64,000 nt of DNA from Pohlia nutans (Eukaryota; Streptophyta; Bryopsida; Bryales; Mniaceae): assembly GCA_022496805.1 (NCBI GenBank), contig CM040088.1:25031501-25095500 (forward strand), given 5' to 3'. This document shows, one piece after another, positions 45,801-56,683 of the stretch; positions within the stretch are counted from its first letter, which is position 1; every line of letters starts with the position of its first letter. A program made the translations under genes and the position numbers. The notes below the pieces were generated by a model. It was not told the DNA's origin. It did no database searches and saw nothing but the letters and a program-made list of their open reading frames with translations.

Positions 45801-47945
45801 TTTTAGTGTAGCTTCCAAAAACTACACTCTACATGTCGCACTTCGTTTCATGTCATTCCGATAAGTATTGCAAAAGTTATAAGCATTTGAGTTTTTGAAG
45901 CGAGATCGGGCAGCAAGAATTTTTTTATTTTTTACTCTTTTTCAAAATTTCTTCTTTGATTCATGATTGGTTGATCTTTATCTACAAATGAAGCTTTAAA
46001 TCTACCCATTTTGAGCAATGGGATAAAAGTTACGAGAAGATCTGTTTTTTGGGCAGTTTGGACAAAAAAAACTTTGAAACTCATTTCTAAATTCAATTTT
46101 CAATATTTTTTAATGAAATAAAAGGTACTAGGTGAAGATTTCCAAGTACAACATTCTCACCGTTAAGATTGACATTTTACAATTCCATGTCAAACTTATT
46201 AATGATTTTCTTTTTCCTTTCACTTCGTACTCACTTCTTGTAATTGTTTTATGAAAAAATTAATATGAGCTTTTTTCTTACAAGATTTTATATTTGAAGA
46301 CTTAACTCAATTGTTAACATGGCCTTGCCATTCAATGAATTTTTAACCCATTCAAAAAAAAGATATTAATTTCTAAAGTTCAAATTTGTCACTGGATTGA
46401 ACCCCAAAAAATCTTCTTTTGCAACTTTGATCCTTATAATCTAAGAATATAATGGTCAGTTTGCTCTCAAATTTTGTGCTCACATGAAAATTCAAGTTGG
46501 GTATTAGATCTTACGGTTAAATGATGAAAAAACTAAAAAACATATGATTTCTTCTGCAACTTCCAAATGCTGCGTTTTTCATGGTTTTTTGTGAGAATAC
46601 GGTGTTAAATCACTAGCTTCCAGCTTTTCAGTAACGCCACCGATACATGGAAGTTTGGCCTAAAGGTTGCTTCACACTATGGTTGAAGGTCAAGAGGCCA
46701 TTGAATTCCACCAATCCAATTGCAAGGAAGCCCAAATGTTGTCACATTCCAAAATGCCTACATGACAATGCTTTTTGATCATTTTGGCTTTAAGGTGATG
46801 GACTCTTGGAGGAAATTTGGGTCAGACAAGAATAGAAATCCAAACTATGGTCGAGAAGCATCAAGTTCTTTTAATAAACTAATTGAATTTTAAAAATTTT
46901 ATCAAAGGTTTGGCCATCAAAGGCTTGGACATCAAAGGCTTGGACTTTAAATTTGGCCTTTGAAGATTCATAACTTTGGCCGGCCAAAGGCTTGGACTTT
47001 GGACTTGGCATTTGGAGGTTTCACACAATGGAGACTATAGACTTGATATTTGGAGGCTCCAATTTCTATAGTTTATTATATGTTTCAAACCCAAATCTTT
47101 GGACTCTCAACATCCTATGGCCATGAACTACCACGGCCTCTCGACTTGGACATCCATAGTGTGAACCGGTCCTAATCTCTAGTAGACACAACCTTCTATT
47201 AAGGTCAAAGTCAACCTAGCCTTGGGAGTTTAGTCAAAACGCTACACTCAAATAACTCCCCAATCGAGTAATGAAAGAAACTCATCTTTGTTGAAATCTT
47301 TGGTATACATGTCAAATCCGTATCAAAGTTAACCTCTAAAGGATTGGTGGTGTTGAACTTAGCTCCTGTTTTCTTGACTAGCTCTTGTAACAAGCTCAAT
47401 TCTTCATTGGTGTGGGGTAATTTTGATGATCGGCACCATTGAAATTAAAGAAGACTTACGTAGCGTTCATATGAAAAAAGGATCAACAAAATCGCACAAT
47501 TTTTGAGAAAATGCCACCGTTGAGAAGATTGTTGGAACTTGTTTGGGGTATTTTGTACATATGCTGAAATCGGATTGTTCAAAAGTGCTCCAATTTTTTT
47601 GAAATTTTTACTATGCGTAGAGATCATCATTTTGAACATTCGCAAAAACATTCATGTAATTTGAAGGTATGAGGAGGAAGATATGAGGGTCTAAAGTGAC
47701 TCCAAGATAACCTCTTCACAACTCAAAAAATCACCAAAAATTGCACACTTCATGAATTTCTGACAAAGAAGTACCCACGGATTCACCTCTCAAAAAGAAC
47801 CAAGGTCTCTTTGTTGCTCACCCTACAATTAATGGCCCAACAACTTGAATCTCCTCACTTTCTAGTGTCAAAAGCCGTACGGCGGCCTTATGGCCCTTTA
47901 CGAGTTGATAAAAAATTGGATGGAATGGTTTGGAGTGAAATTGCC
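45801..47945. other. AT-rich intergenic stretch with possible coding relics
   Basis: No gene model. Minus-strand text at 47,190-47,400 reads like a frameshifted relic (LSLLQELVKKTGAKFN in one frame, MYTKDFNKDEFLSLLDWG in another) of no family I can name. TGGCCATCAAAGGCTTGGAC-type short repeats lie at 46,908-47,000. Near 47,100-47,150 is a copy of the dispersed repeat seen at 35.8 kb. Confidence 0.45.
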
Positions 47946-48340
47946 TCAAAATACAGCGATAGCCAAATTTGAGTCAGTCTTTGCATCATTGAAGCATTCA
48001 TGAAATTGGTGCACCTCTACCGGTATGTCTACCCGGAAGTTCGACGAAATCTGCTCAGAAATGATCGGTGGCATCGAATTGAACCACATCCCGATTCCTG
48101 CTGCAACTCGCTTACTGAAGAGAGGATTACAGTGAAACCCAACGTTCATCATCTCGATGTACCATGATTCATCAGGCAAACAGTGATAGACAGATCGAGG
48201 TCACTATTATCAGAATCGGTTCTAATCCCGGACGTGTTCTGTATCAATACTCTTGAATAATCACTCCCTGTTGAAAAGTGTCGCACAATCTGCGTCGGAA
48301 TTCGCAAATGGTCATGGCGCAGCTTGACTTCTGGTGACAT
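47946..48340 (-). pseudogene. Unidentified frameshifted coding relic
   Basis: Two overlapping minus-strand frames read as one protein if a single shift is allowed near 48,172: SDNSDLDLSITVC, then PDESWYIEMMNVGFHCNP, then FNSMPPIISEQISSNFRVDI and VEVHQFHECFNDAKTDSNLA. The continuity of non-repetitive, codon-like text across the shift suggests a decayed gene. I do not recognise the family. It lies just upstream of the Bet v 1-like gene on the other strand. Confidence 0.35.
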
Positions 48341-48370
48341 TTCAAGGACTCTTTGTAATCACTGGAGCGA

Positions 48371-48380
48371 TACATATACC
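48371..48380 (+). promoter_or_regulatory. Candidate TATA box of the Bet v 1-like gene
   Basis: TACATATACC lies about 130 bp upstream of the start codon, followed by CCGCGCAAGCTCCCAGTC, which would suit a start site near 48,400. It is weak (not a perfect TATAAA) and there is no independent support. Confidence 0.3.
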
Positions 48381-48504
48381 CCGCGCAAGCTCCCAGTCTC
48401 TCATCAGGTTTCAAGATCGTCTTTCCTCTAGCTCTCTGGCATTTGCATCTGTGAGAAGTAGATTTGCCCAGGTTGCGCGATAGAGTGAGATTTTAGTCGA
48501 GAAG

Positions 48505-49640
48505 ATGGCGCAAACTCTGTCTCACACTGAGGTTCTCAACTGTGGAGCTCAGGACGCTTGGGAATGCTGCAAGCATTCCGACAAGATTTTGCCCGACCTT
48601 CTTCCCGAGTACTTCGCCAGCTCTGAGATTCTGGAAGGCAATGGCGGCCCCGGCACCCTCCGCGTCTTGCACTTCGGACCTGGTACGTCTCAATTTCATT
48701 CTGGAAACAGCACATTTTTCATTTTCATTCATATGCGCATCAGTGTCGTTGCGAAGAGGGGATTGATCATGATCAGCTGCTCTACTGTTAGTTCATTTCT
48801 GTATCGTACTTGTGCAGCCATTCCGCAAGCGGGAGCTGCGAAGGAGCGTCTTGACACGGTGGACGAATCCACCATGACTTTGAGCTACACGGTCGTGGAG
48901 GGCGATCCGAGGTACACCAATTTCTCGGCCGATGTGCACTTCGAAGCTACGGGCGAGAAGCAGACGGCGGCGACGTGGACGGCAAAGTACGACCCCGTGG
49001 GCGAAGCAGGCCCTCCGGAACACATCAAGAACATCAGCATCCTGATGTTCAAGACGTTCGAGAAAGCCATTCTGGCCAAGAAGACGGCGTCCCACACGGA
49101 GGTTCTGAATGCCTCGCCCGACGCCATCTGGAACGTGGTGAAGGACGAGAACACGATCCTGCCCAAGGCCCTGCCTCAGATCTTCGAGTCCGTGGCGTTC
49201 GTGAAAGGCGGCGGCGAGCCTGGCAGCGTCCGCGTCTGCAAGATGGGTCCTGGTATGCAAATTCGCTTAACGATCAAACCAGCTTCAATCTCTCTAATGC
49301 TACCTCTGAGCTAGTGGAAACTGAGGAGCGAATAGCGAGTAATTAACATGTGACTTTGTGTGAACAATTAACGTGTGCAGCAATTCCGAACGGCGGAGAA
49401 GTGGTGGAGCGATTGGATGTGATGGATGGCGGCAGCAAGAAGGTGGGTTACACGGTGCTGAAGGGCGATCCGCGCTTCAAGCACGTGTCGGCCGTGATGC
49501 AGTTCGGTCCGGGCCCGACGGAGGGCACCACCACCGCCACTTGGACCGCAACCTACGTGCCTGTGGAAGAGAACGGCATACTGGAGAGCAAATTCGTGGT
49601 TGCTGTGTGGAAGGCCTTCGAAGCTGCCGCCAAGGCTTGA
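48505..49640 (+). CDS. Tandem-domain Bet v 1 / PR-10-like protein
   Basis: Three exons (48,505-48,682; 48,818-49,252; 49,381-49,640) give 290 residues. The protein is two Bet v 1-like domains fused head to tail, each about 145 residues. Domain 1 starts SHTEVLNCGAQDAWECCK; domain 2 starts SHTEVLNASPDAIWNVVK. Each has the glycine loop (EGNGGPGTLRVLHFGP; GGGEPGSVRVCKMGP), a VERLD/KERLD strand, a GDPR strand and a C-terminal helix. Bet v 1-fold proteins bind hydrophobic ligands in a cavity, usually in the cytosol; some act in alkaloid or hormone pathways. Both introns are phase 1, directly after Gly-Pro and before Ala-Ile-Pro, at the classical PR-10 intron position, so the duplication carried the intron. 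Intron 1 is 135 bp without an in-frame stop, so its retention would leave an open frame. No signal peptide. Confidence 0.92.
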
Positions 49641-51566
49641 ATCCAATTCTTTACTGCTGAGCATATGCAGCTGTGAGGGTTAGTGTCTGGCATGTTTCAG
49701 TGGCGGTATTGTCGAACGAATTTTGGGTTGTAGTGAGTGACTTGTTCGTGCCACAAATGGATCAGGCTTTTCTAGGGGTAGATAATGTCGTGCAGGAGAG
49801 ATGCTGCACTTTCTGATGGCATTGAACATTACATGCATGTATAGTTGAGACTTAATTATTGACACCAATTTTGAATCACCTTGTCGTATTTTAGTCTGGT
49901 GCTGTTTCGCAGCTCTTATTTGTCACTTTTGTATGCAACGTCTTGTGACAACAGAGTGCAGGGATCCTTATATGCTGAGTATATAATCATAATCAGCATG
50001 CTAGTGAAAAACAGGGCAGCTGACGCTGGCATATCAATCCCTTGGCATAGATCTGGTGTGAATTCGAAACCGACAAGCTGAGGCCCTCCCTTCGGTGTTA
50101 GATTGTTTGTCAAATTTGGCAGTTACGAGAAGAATCTTTCTGTACGAGAATCTGACCAAGGAGCCTTTTACAGCTAAAGTATTCACTTGTGCTTCAACCT
50201 CTTGTAATCTAATTTCTGCCACATCTTCCAAATGGCGAGTAGTGCTACGAGGAGAATCGCTCCAGCGATCGTTTTGGTGTTGAGCTTGGAAGTACTGTCT
50301 CCTGGAATGGCAGCAATGATTCCTTCCCGTAGAGATTTTCTGAAATTTCCCGAGGATAAAGGAACCTGCCAGGTCGCGGGGGGGAGGGGAAGAATTGAAC
50401 CACGTAAGAGAATGATTTTTGACGCTAGCTCCAGTCGCCGTCATTCTCCCATGCGGTCACGTTCTTTCCAAACCCTAAAGACCTGCTTCGACCGCCAAGA
50501 GTTTGTCGGAAGGGCTGTCGAAGCTCTGCCACACGACCGTCGTGCAACAACAAGTTGCTAGTGTCCTCGATGGTAGCATTGACCACATTCAGCTGCAAAT
50601 TAGACAGGAATTTTGTTAAAGTTCTTAACTGAATCGCTTGTTAAACGGAATCACCGCTTGTTAAACGGAATCACTCGCTTGTTAAACTGAATCGCTTGTT
50701 AAACTTATTTTGCTTGTTTTTGCTTCGTTTTTTTCTTGTTAACTCAGAAAGAAGTCAAGTACGACCCCAAAAGATCTGGGCACACGTATTGATTTCTCAA
50801 GAAAGATGAGTGCTTTTAAATTTCTGGCACTTGAATATGGCAAAAGTAGCGAAACTTTCGATGCAATGTTCAGTACAGTACAATAGAGATTAGAAGAAGA
50901 CAGACATGATGTATACATTTGCAGTGCCGGAAGTGCACACTATTAATGTGCCACTGTCGTCGAGAACCTGAAGATCTCAACTCGGGTTGAACAGAATTGT
51001 CATTGTGGTCCCAAACAGAAGCTGCTGCAGGCTCTTCTTCTTTTCTCAATGGCTACATGAATGTTAGATCGATCCTACGCCTGCACATGAAACTGGAGCT
51101 ATTCTGAGTTGCAGCAAATGAATGGAGTGCAGCTGTTGTACGATCCTTGACCTTGCAATTCGCCGAATCCTCGTGCACTTCAATCCATTAGTACAAAGTA
51201 CGTTAGAAATCTCGTTCTACAGCAAGATGGAACTTCCAAAACAAGTGTGGTGCAATCTGGTTGAGGTTTGACGTTTTACGAATTACCTGGAAGACTATAT
51301 ATGTCGAAAATCTACATGTAATGTAGATTGGTGATATAATCCTTCATATAATCCTCAAGGTTTGACATCCTCAAGAGAAGACTAGTACCGTTATTGCAGA
51401 GATAGTTGCAGCTCAGAGCACAAGATGCAGAGACGTTGACTTGGTGGAATTGTAGGCAAGCTTCAAAGGAAATGGACAGAGAAAGTCAAAAACATCTGAA
51501 ATAGGCTCGAGTGCTCGGCGGAAGAGAAGATCATGCCCCACTTCATGACTTCAAAACAGTTGTTTT
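49641..51566. other. 3' flank of the Bet v 1-like gene and intergenic sequence
   Basis: A + frame at 50,232-50,561 begins MASSATRRIAPAIVLVLSLE, signal-like in look, but the rest has no recognisable domain. A longer overlapping minus frame covers 50,034-50,444. I would not call either a gene. A CGCTTGTTAAACGGAATCA repeat (three to four copies) lies at 50,630-50,705. Confidence 0.5.
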
Positions 51567-51749
51567 CACTACAAGGAGAAGGTGTCGCTTTTCACTCCCT
51601 CTGTGAGTCAAACGGCGCCACTTCGCACTCACCAATTTTTTGGTTGGACTTGGTGAGTGCGGTTCGTCACGTAGGACAAACGTGTACAGTAAAAAAACGA
51701 CAATGAACAGGATCCTTCTGAGTGAAAAACGACGCCTCTGCTTGTAGTG
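51567..51749. mobile_element. 183-bp CACTA-type MITE
   Basis: Ends CACTACAAGGAGAAGG and, complemented, CACTACAAGCAGAGGC, with inverted similarity reaching about 30 bp (to TTTTTCACTC). It is flanked by TTT on both sides (51,564-51,566 and 51,750-51,752), a 3-bp duplication as expected for CACTA elements. A GCACTCACCAA/TTGGTGAGTGC inner palindrome is centred near 51,643. The interior is unlike the big CACTA element. The minus frame spanning it is an artefact. Confidence 0.88.
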
Positions 51750-52299
51750 TTTGAAGATGGCGGTTTTGAATGTGTCTGCCATCTTCAAAACAATTCGCTT
51801 GTGTTTACCATAATTTGAGCATGACTAAATCTTTTTTGCAACATGTTCTCAATCCAGGCCATTTTTCGGGCAGAAATGCGAGTACCTACTGAATGTCTGA
51901 ATCCTCTAAAAGAACTTCCATGGCATACATCTCCGTTCTTATTAACATGATTGAAGCAATGGTATTGGAGCTCACAGAGGGTGTTGTCAACATATAAATA
52001 TCACCGACTTGATATGGGTACCGGTGTGACGCGTACAGTATGTGTGACTTATGTGTAACCCATTTAATATGTGCGAAAAATTTCATCTTTAATACCATGT
52101 ATGTTGCTGCAGCTATACCATCTATAACACCATCTAATTTATGTAATTTTCCAATTTTTTTTTCTTATCAAAAGTATACTTTTCTAAAATCACACTATTT
52201 TTGAAAGAGGTACCCAGATCAGACCATTAGGTAAACCTGTTTTGCAACAAAATGGGCCGAACAGTCCCTCTTTCACGACATCTCTAGTAGTTTCTTTGT

Positions 52300-52742
52300 C
52301 TTTGGTTTTTCCTCTTTCTCCTCCTGAACAAGAACTTGGTCATTTGATGGAGGCATGCTAGAACTGCCCATTGACTTCGTAGTTAATGCAACGGGAGTTG
52401 TAGTATTTGCAAATCCTTCTAGTTGGGCACTCATGGTTTAGATTTCTTAGGGGGTCTCCCTCTTTCCTTCCCTATTTTCACAGATACTGGATCCATAGAG
52501 CTCTCCTTTGTACCTGTTCTGTCAGTCGGAATATCTTCAGGAAGCTTCAAATTTCCACATGATTTGGACTTACCCTTTGACATACTCCCTTTACAATGAC
52601 TCTCCAATGTTTTTGCAAACAATGTCTCAATCTCCTTGGTTGCCTTTGCAATCTTGTCCTTGGGGTCATAAAACAGTAGTACTTGCCGTCCAAGTGTGTA
52701 GAATAGCGTCAATGCGTAGAACAGCCGCAAAAGAATCAACAC
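52300..52742 (-). pseudogene. Possible C-terminal relic of a MULE/FAR1-type transposase
   Basis: The minus frame 52,742-52,431 ends with MDPVSVKIGKERGRPPKKSK, preceded by a Lys-rich DPKDKIAKATKEIETLFAKT helix. A DPxxVKxKGRPxxxR-like tail after a coiled segment is typical of FAR1/MULE-family proteins in plants. No catalytic or zinc-finger part is visible, so this is a weak call. The sequence on to 52,300 may carry a further short tail. Confidence 0.35.
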
Positions 52743-52883
52743 TAGTAGAAAACTATGCCAAAAAAATCGCAGTCAAAATCGGGCTGTGGTTCTTTTGACT
52801 AGCCCGATTTGCAGTTGCTAAACGACTGTAGTTTTGTTTTTTGGTTTAGCGATTGGAATTATAAAAATTTCGGGGCGAGTAAC

Positions 52884-52924
52884 ATACCGTTGGAAAGGTC
52901 TTGAAATAATCTTTCCAACGGTAT
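52884..52924. repeat. Perfect 14-bp-arm hairpin
   Basis: ATACCGTTGGAAAG and CTTTCCAACGGTAT surround a 13-base loop. It stands alone in AT-rich sequence. A second, AT-rich hairpin (CAAAACAAATAAAAAGTT with its complement) lies at 53,193-53,262. No gene adjoins either one. Confidence 0.85.
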
Positions 52925-54014
52925 ATTAAATGGTAAATTAAATTTGGATGATTCTATCTAATTCTTTTTTACCTGCTGTTATTCCACATTAAAATTTTCT
53001 CTACCACTCAAAATCTTAAAAAATAAAAATAATTATATTATATTTTTGTAAAACTTAGGGACAATATTTTGTGTTTAAGGTTATGTAAGGTGTTTGACCA
53101 AATACAATTTCTCTTCTAGCCAAGGAGTCAAGTTTGTAGATGCCACTTTGTCAAGATAAAAAATTGGGACTTTGAAATGAAACTAAAGTTTAACTTTTTA
53201 TTTTTTTGTTTTAAAATAGTGATTAAAAATCACAATTTTAAAACAAAACAAATAAAAAGTTGTCACTTGCCTTTACAAGCCTTTTATTGTTTATATATGT
53301 TGTTTGTACCATGTGTGTTCCATCCTTTAGTACGCCTTTGGAAATTAACATTTTCAGTTTAAAACTCACTTTATAATACTTTCTCTAAGACACCATGTTA
53401 TGTTACAAGAAATTTCCCACAAATATCACAATAGAGAGTTTGACAAGCATTAAAAAGGGTTTTTGACCAATTAGCTAATTCTTGCAATCCCCAATACTTT
53501 TGTAGAGCGTTTCAAATTCTTAAGAGAAATGTTCATCAACAATAAATATTTGGTTAAAAGATTTACATACTTAGTGTGTCACTTGCTTATCCCACATATG
53601 GAATTCATCATACACTATGGAGTTCTTACTATCACCTTTTCTGAAATTACATCCCCTCTAATTGCATATAACTTTAGGAGCGAATCCCGAGGAGCAAATA
53701 AACTCATTTCAAAACTTATTCTACAAAGTTACTATAATTGTGTAATGTCAACAAGTATGTGATGGTATTATTCAATAGATAGATAGAAAATTTGGTTCTC
53801 TTTTGACGCTGGCGTGAATAAAATGTTTGTTCATCTTGATCGAATGAGTCAGTGCCCACCGGACAAACCATTGGTACAAGACTACTCTCCCCTGCCAAGA
53901 ATAGACACTCTAGTGACTAGTAACCAATAAACAAAAAATAACAAGGAATCAAGTAACATAATAATTGTTGGGTATTATTTGAAATATGTCTTGGTGATGA
54001 TCACTAAGTCATGG
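52925..54014. other. AT-rich intergenic stretch, no gene
   Basis: Only short frames; the AT-rich hairpin at 53,193-53,262 is the single structured feature noticed. Confidence 0.55.
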
Positions 54015-54110
54015 CCGGTTCTGTGGTTGGTTGGTGAAGGACATTGTATTATAGTTATGTGAACTAGGTTCGATTCCCGTTGGATCCGTTTGAGCAGTAA
54101 TGTGATATAC
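54015..54110 (+). repeat. Possible tRNA-derived (SINE-like) sequence with pol III A and B boxes
   Basis: TGGTTGGTTGG (54,024-54,034) resembles a box A, and GGTTCGATTCC (54,067-54,077) is a consensus box B, 32 bp apart. The stretch does not fold into a tRNA I can name: the acceptor arms do not pair well. A SINE head or decayed tRNA copy is the likeliest reading. No tail or target duplication was located. Confidence 0.4.
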
Positions 54111-54121
54111 ATGACTTGGTG

Positions 54122-54237
54122 TTGCTAGTGAGTTATCATAGGGATGAGTTGTGTCAACTAATCGGCTACGTTTTTCGTACATTGAGCTAACAAGAATAAA
54201 CAGCGGTCTTTAATTGCTAGTGAGTTATCATAGGGAT
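54122..54237. repeat. 24-bp direct repeat pair
   Basis: TTGCTAGTGAGTTATCATAG plus GGAT occurs at 54,122-54,145 and exactly again at 54,214-54,237, bracketing 68 bp. It could be the footprint of an insertion next to the SINE-like head, or a local duplication. Confidence 0.85.
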
Positions 54238-54608
54238 ATGGGCGATGCTTTTGATGTCACTCTAACATTTAATACTACCATATGTTGTCACAAAGTTAAC
54301 AAATTTCATATTATCATGTGCATTTTGACTTGGGGAGGTCACTCTTTGTATCTTTTGAGTATCACGTTTGAACAAAGGGTATTTAGAAGTACCCTAAAAA
54401 ATAAAAGTAATATTTACGATACTTAGTATTATTTTGAAAATATTCTCGTTTTTATTCTTGTAATCAATATTAGGCATCCAATATTAATGTAATTTATTTA
54501 TAAAATTTTACCTTCAAAGATTTATTTGGACCCTATCTTTGTTTGCACGTTGTTACATAATATTTTGAAGTGACCTCCCCAAGCATTTTGAACACTTAGG
54601 TTGTGACA

Positions 54609-55185
54609 TTAACCCCTAACCGCCCAACCATGCATATTTTGCATGATGTACGGATTTTGAAGTCCGTTTTCTCATCCATCATGCACTTTTTGCAGTGTGG
54701 ATTTTTTATTGAAACTTTTATGGAAAGTTAGCTCCGTGCATGTGTGATCCAATTAGAAAGGGGATGATTTGTGAAAATTTTATGCCTCATCTCACGTTGT
54801 AGTGTTCCACCCAAAATTTCAAAGATTTTAGTCTAAAAGTGCTCTTGAAAAAGTCAACTACTAAAATTAAGCAACCAAAAAATCTCCAAAAATCACTACA
54901 CTTAGAGTATTACATTTCAACCCATCACAACAAATTTCATTATTAGATTGTCAATATCTTATTCGTAATCATATTACAAAAGAGTGTTAAATTTTAAGTT
55001 TGAAATTTAATACACAAATATTAGTGATAGCAATCGCAAATCTAACCGTATGGATAGATTCTAAAATGCATAATGTACAACTTTTATTCATTCATCAACT
55101 TGAAAATATCCCTCTTAGTTGCATTTTATAATGCATCTTTGAAAAACTGTCAAATCTGAAAATGGTGAGAACGTTTAGGGGTTAA
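54609..55185 (+). mobile_element. piggyBac-type MITE, family G (G1), intact
   Basis: 577 bp: TTAACCCCTAACCGCCC at the left, AACGTTTAGGGGTTAA at the right. Colinear with G2 but without the nested C element. The palindrome CATGCATATTTTGCATG is at 54,629-54,645, 20 bp from the left end. The right TTAA is followed at once by CCCCTA, as if another element had once started there. Confidence 0.85.
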
Positions 55186-55603
55186 CCCCTATGGGACAGT
55201 TTGTTTTGTGAACAAACAACTAAGAAATTGGATGAGTTTTTAGGATGTCAATAATGAATATTTTTTAATTTGTTTTAGAAAATATGGAAATGTATTGGCT
55301 TCGTAAAAATCTAATATATGTTTTTTCATTGGTACCTTAGTGAAAACTTTGTATTGCTAAATGTGTTTAGAAAATTATACTTCATCAAAATGCATTAGAA
55401 GAAATTTCAGGCCTTCCAAGGACTGCAAGTTCAGCCAAACTGCCATGCAAAAAAATAAAAATAAAAATAAAAATAAAAATCCAATTTGACTCGGCCACGT
55501 CAGATTTTTAATTAATTTTATTTAATATTATTGATTAATTTATTAATTTAATATGCATGGTAGTTTCAACAGCCTATTGGAGGCCTCAAAATGCTTGTAA
55601 TGA

Positions 55604-56190
55604 TACTCCCTCCATCCCACAATGAATACATGAGACTTTGGGATTGAAGCAAAATATTAAGGATTTATTGCAAGATTTTACCTACATGAAATTAAAGAAA
55701 TTTTTGTATCCAATGTACTACGTGTGCATAAAATCTCGCACCAAGTGATTGTTCATTCGGACCGCAACAGGTAATAGAAGAGAGGCTTGTTAAATTATTC
55801 AAATAGAACATTGCTCATACTGCACAAATTACTTGGAATGAACTCAAGCTCTTTGAAATCCTCTCAAGTCATACTACAAGATAGAGCGTTGTCGTTTTTC
55901 ATTTGGTGAAAAATTATAAACAATATTGAGGGTTGAAATTTGAACATGTTTTATTGTTTTGCTCTCAAGGAAGAAAATTTTGTTCCTCAATATCTTGTTT
56001 GTTCTTTTACTAAATGAGCCAAAAAAAAACATTCTATCTTCAACTACATCTTGAGAGGATTTTAACGAACCTAATTTAATCTTTTAATTCTAAGTGGTTT
56101 GTGTGCTATGAATATTTGAAAATTGATATCATTTAATTAGGGACAAAAAAATAATCCAAAAGTTACAAGTAATATGAAACATAGGGAGTA
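55604..56190. mobile_element. Stowaway-type (Tc1/mariner) element
   Basis: Left TACTCCCTCCATCCCA and right, complemented, TACTCCCTATGTTTCAT, with inverted likeness continuing to about 40 bp (TTTGGGATT versus TTTTGGATT). TA flanks both ends. CTCCCTCC termini with TA duplication are the Stowaway hallmark. About 587 bp, with no transposase frame. Confidence 0.75.
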
Positions 56191-56683
56191 TATATTCATT
56201 AATAGAGCTCGTAATATGTGATCTATGGGAAGAAGAAAGAATGATAAACTTTAATGACACCGTACATATGGTCGGTATATGGAAAGCTTCCACTGTCGTT
56301 GGTGTATGTGCTGGAGGTGGGTTTTCCTGCTGCAGAAGTTGCAAATCTTACAGTGTCCCAATCTGTGATTTATTTTTCATTTTTTCAAGGGAGACCCATT
56401 GGTGGTTTGAAAAATTGGAATTTGAAAAATAGATTGCATTTTATTTGGCAATTTACAATTGTTTTATGCTACAAATACATAGCTTTCTATAGCCAAGTTC
56501 TAGGTTATAGTACATACCAATGATCAATAAGGGACGAATATGACAATATACTCTCCTGAGGAGTGCACTTAAAGTTAAAATTAGAAATACACGTGAGTGC
56601 GTTTTAAGAGCATACTCCCTACAATACTTGGCCTTAAAATAGTTTTAAATAAAGATTTTTTAGGTGCTAAATCATTATATATA

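Noticed and set aside
48793..49260. Minus-strand open frame of 155 residues
   Set aside because: Antisense shadow of the Bet v 1-like exon 2.
50232..50561. Small secreted-protein gene
   Set aside because: A signal-like start, but no homologous domain, no clear promoter or splice support, and a longer overlapping antisense frame.
51543..51788. Minus-strand frame of 81 residues
   Set aside because: It spans a complete CACTA-type MITE including both ends.
54015..54090. Functional tRNA gene
   Set aside because: Has A and B boxes, but the acceptor and anticodon arms do not pair into a recognisable tRNA.
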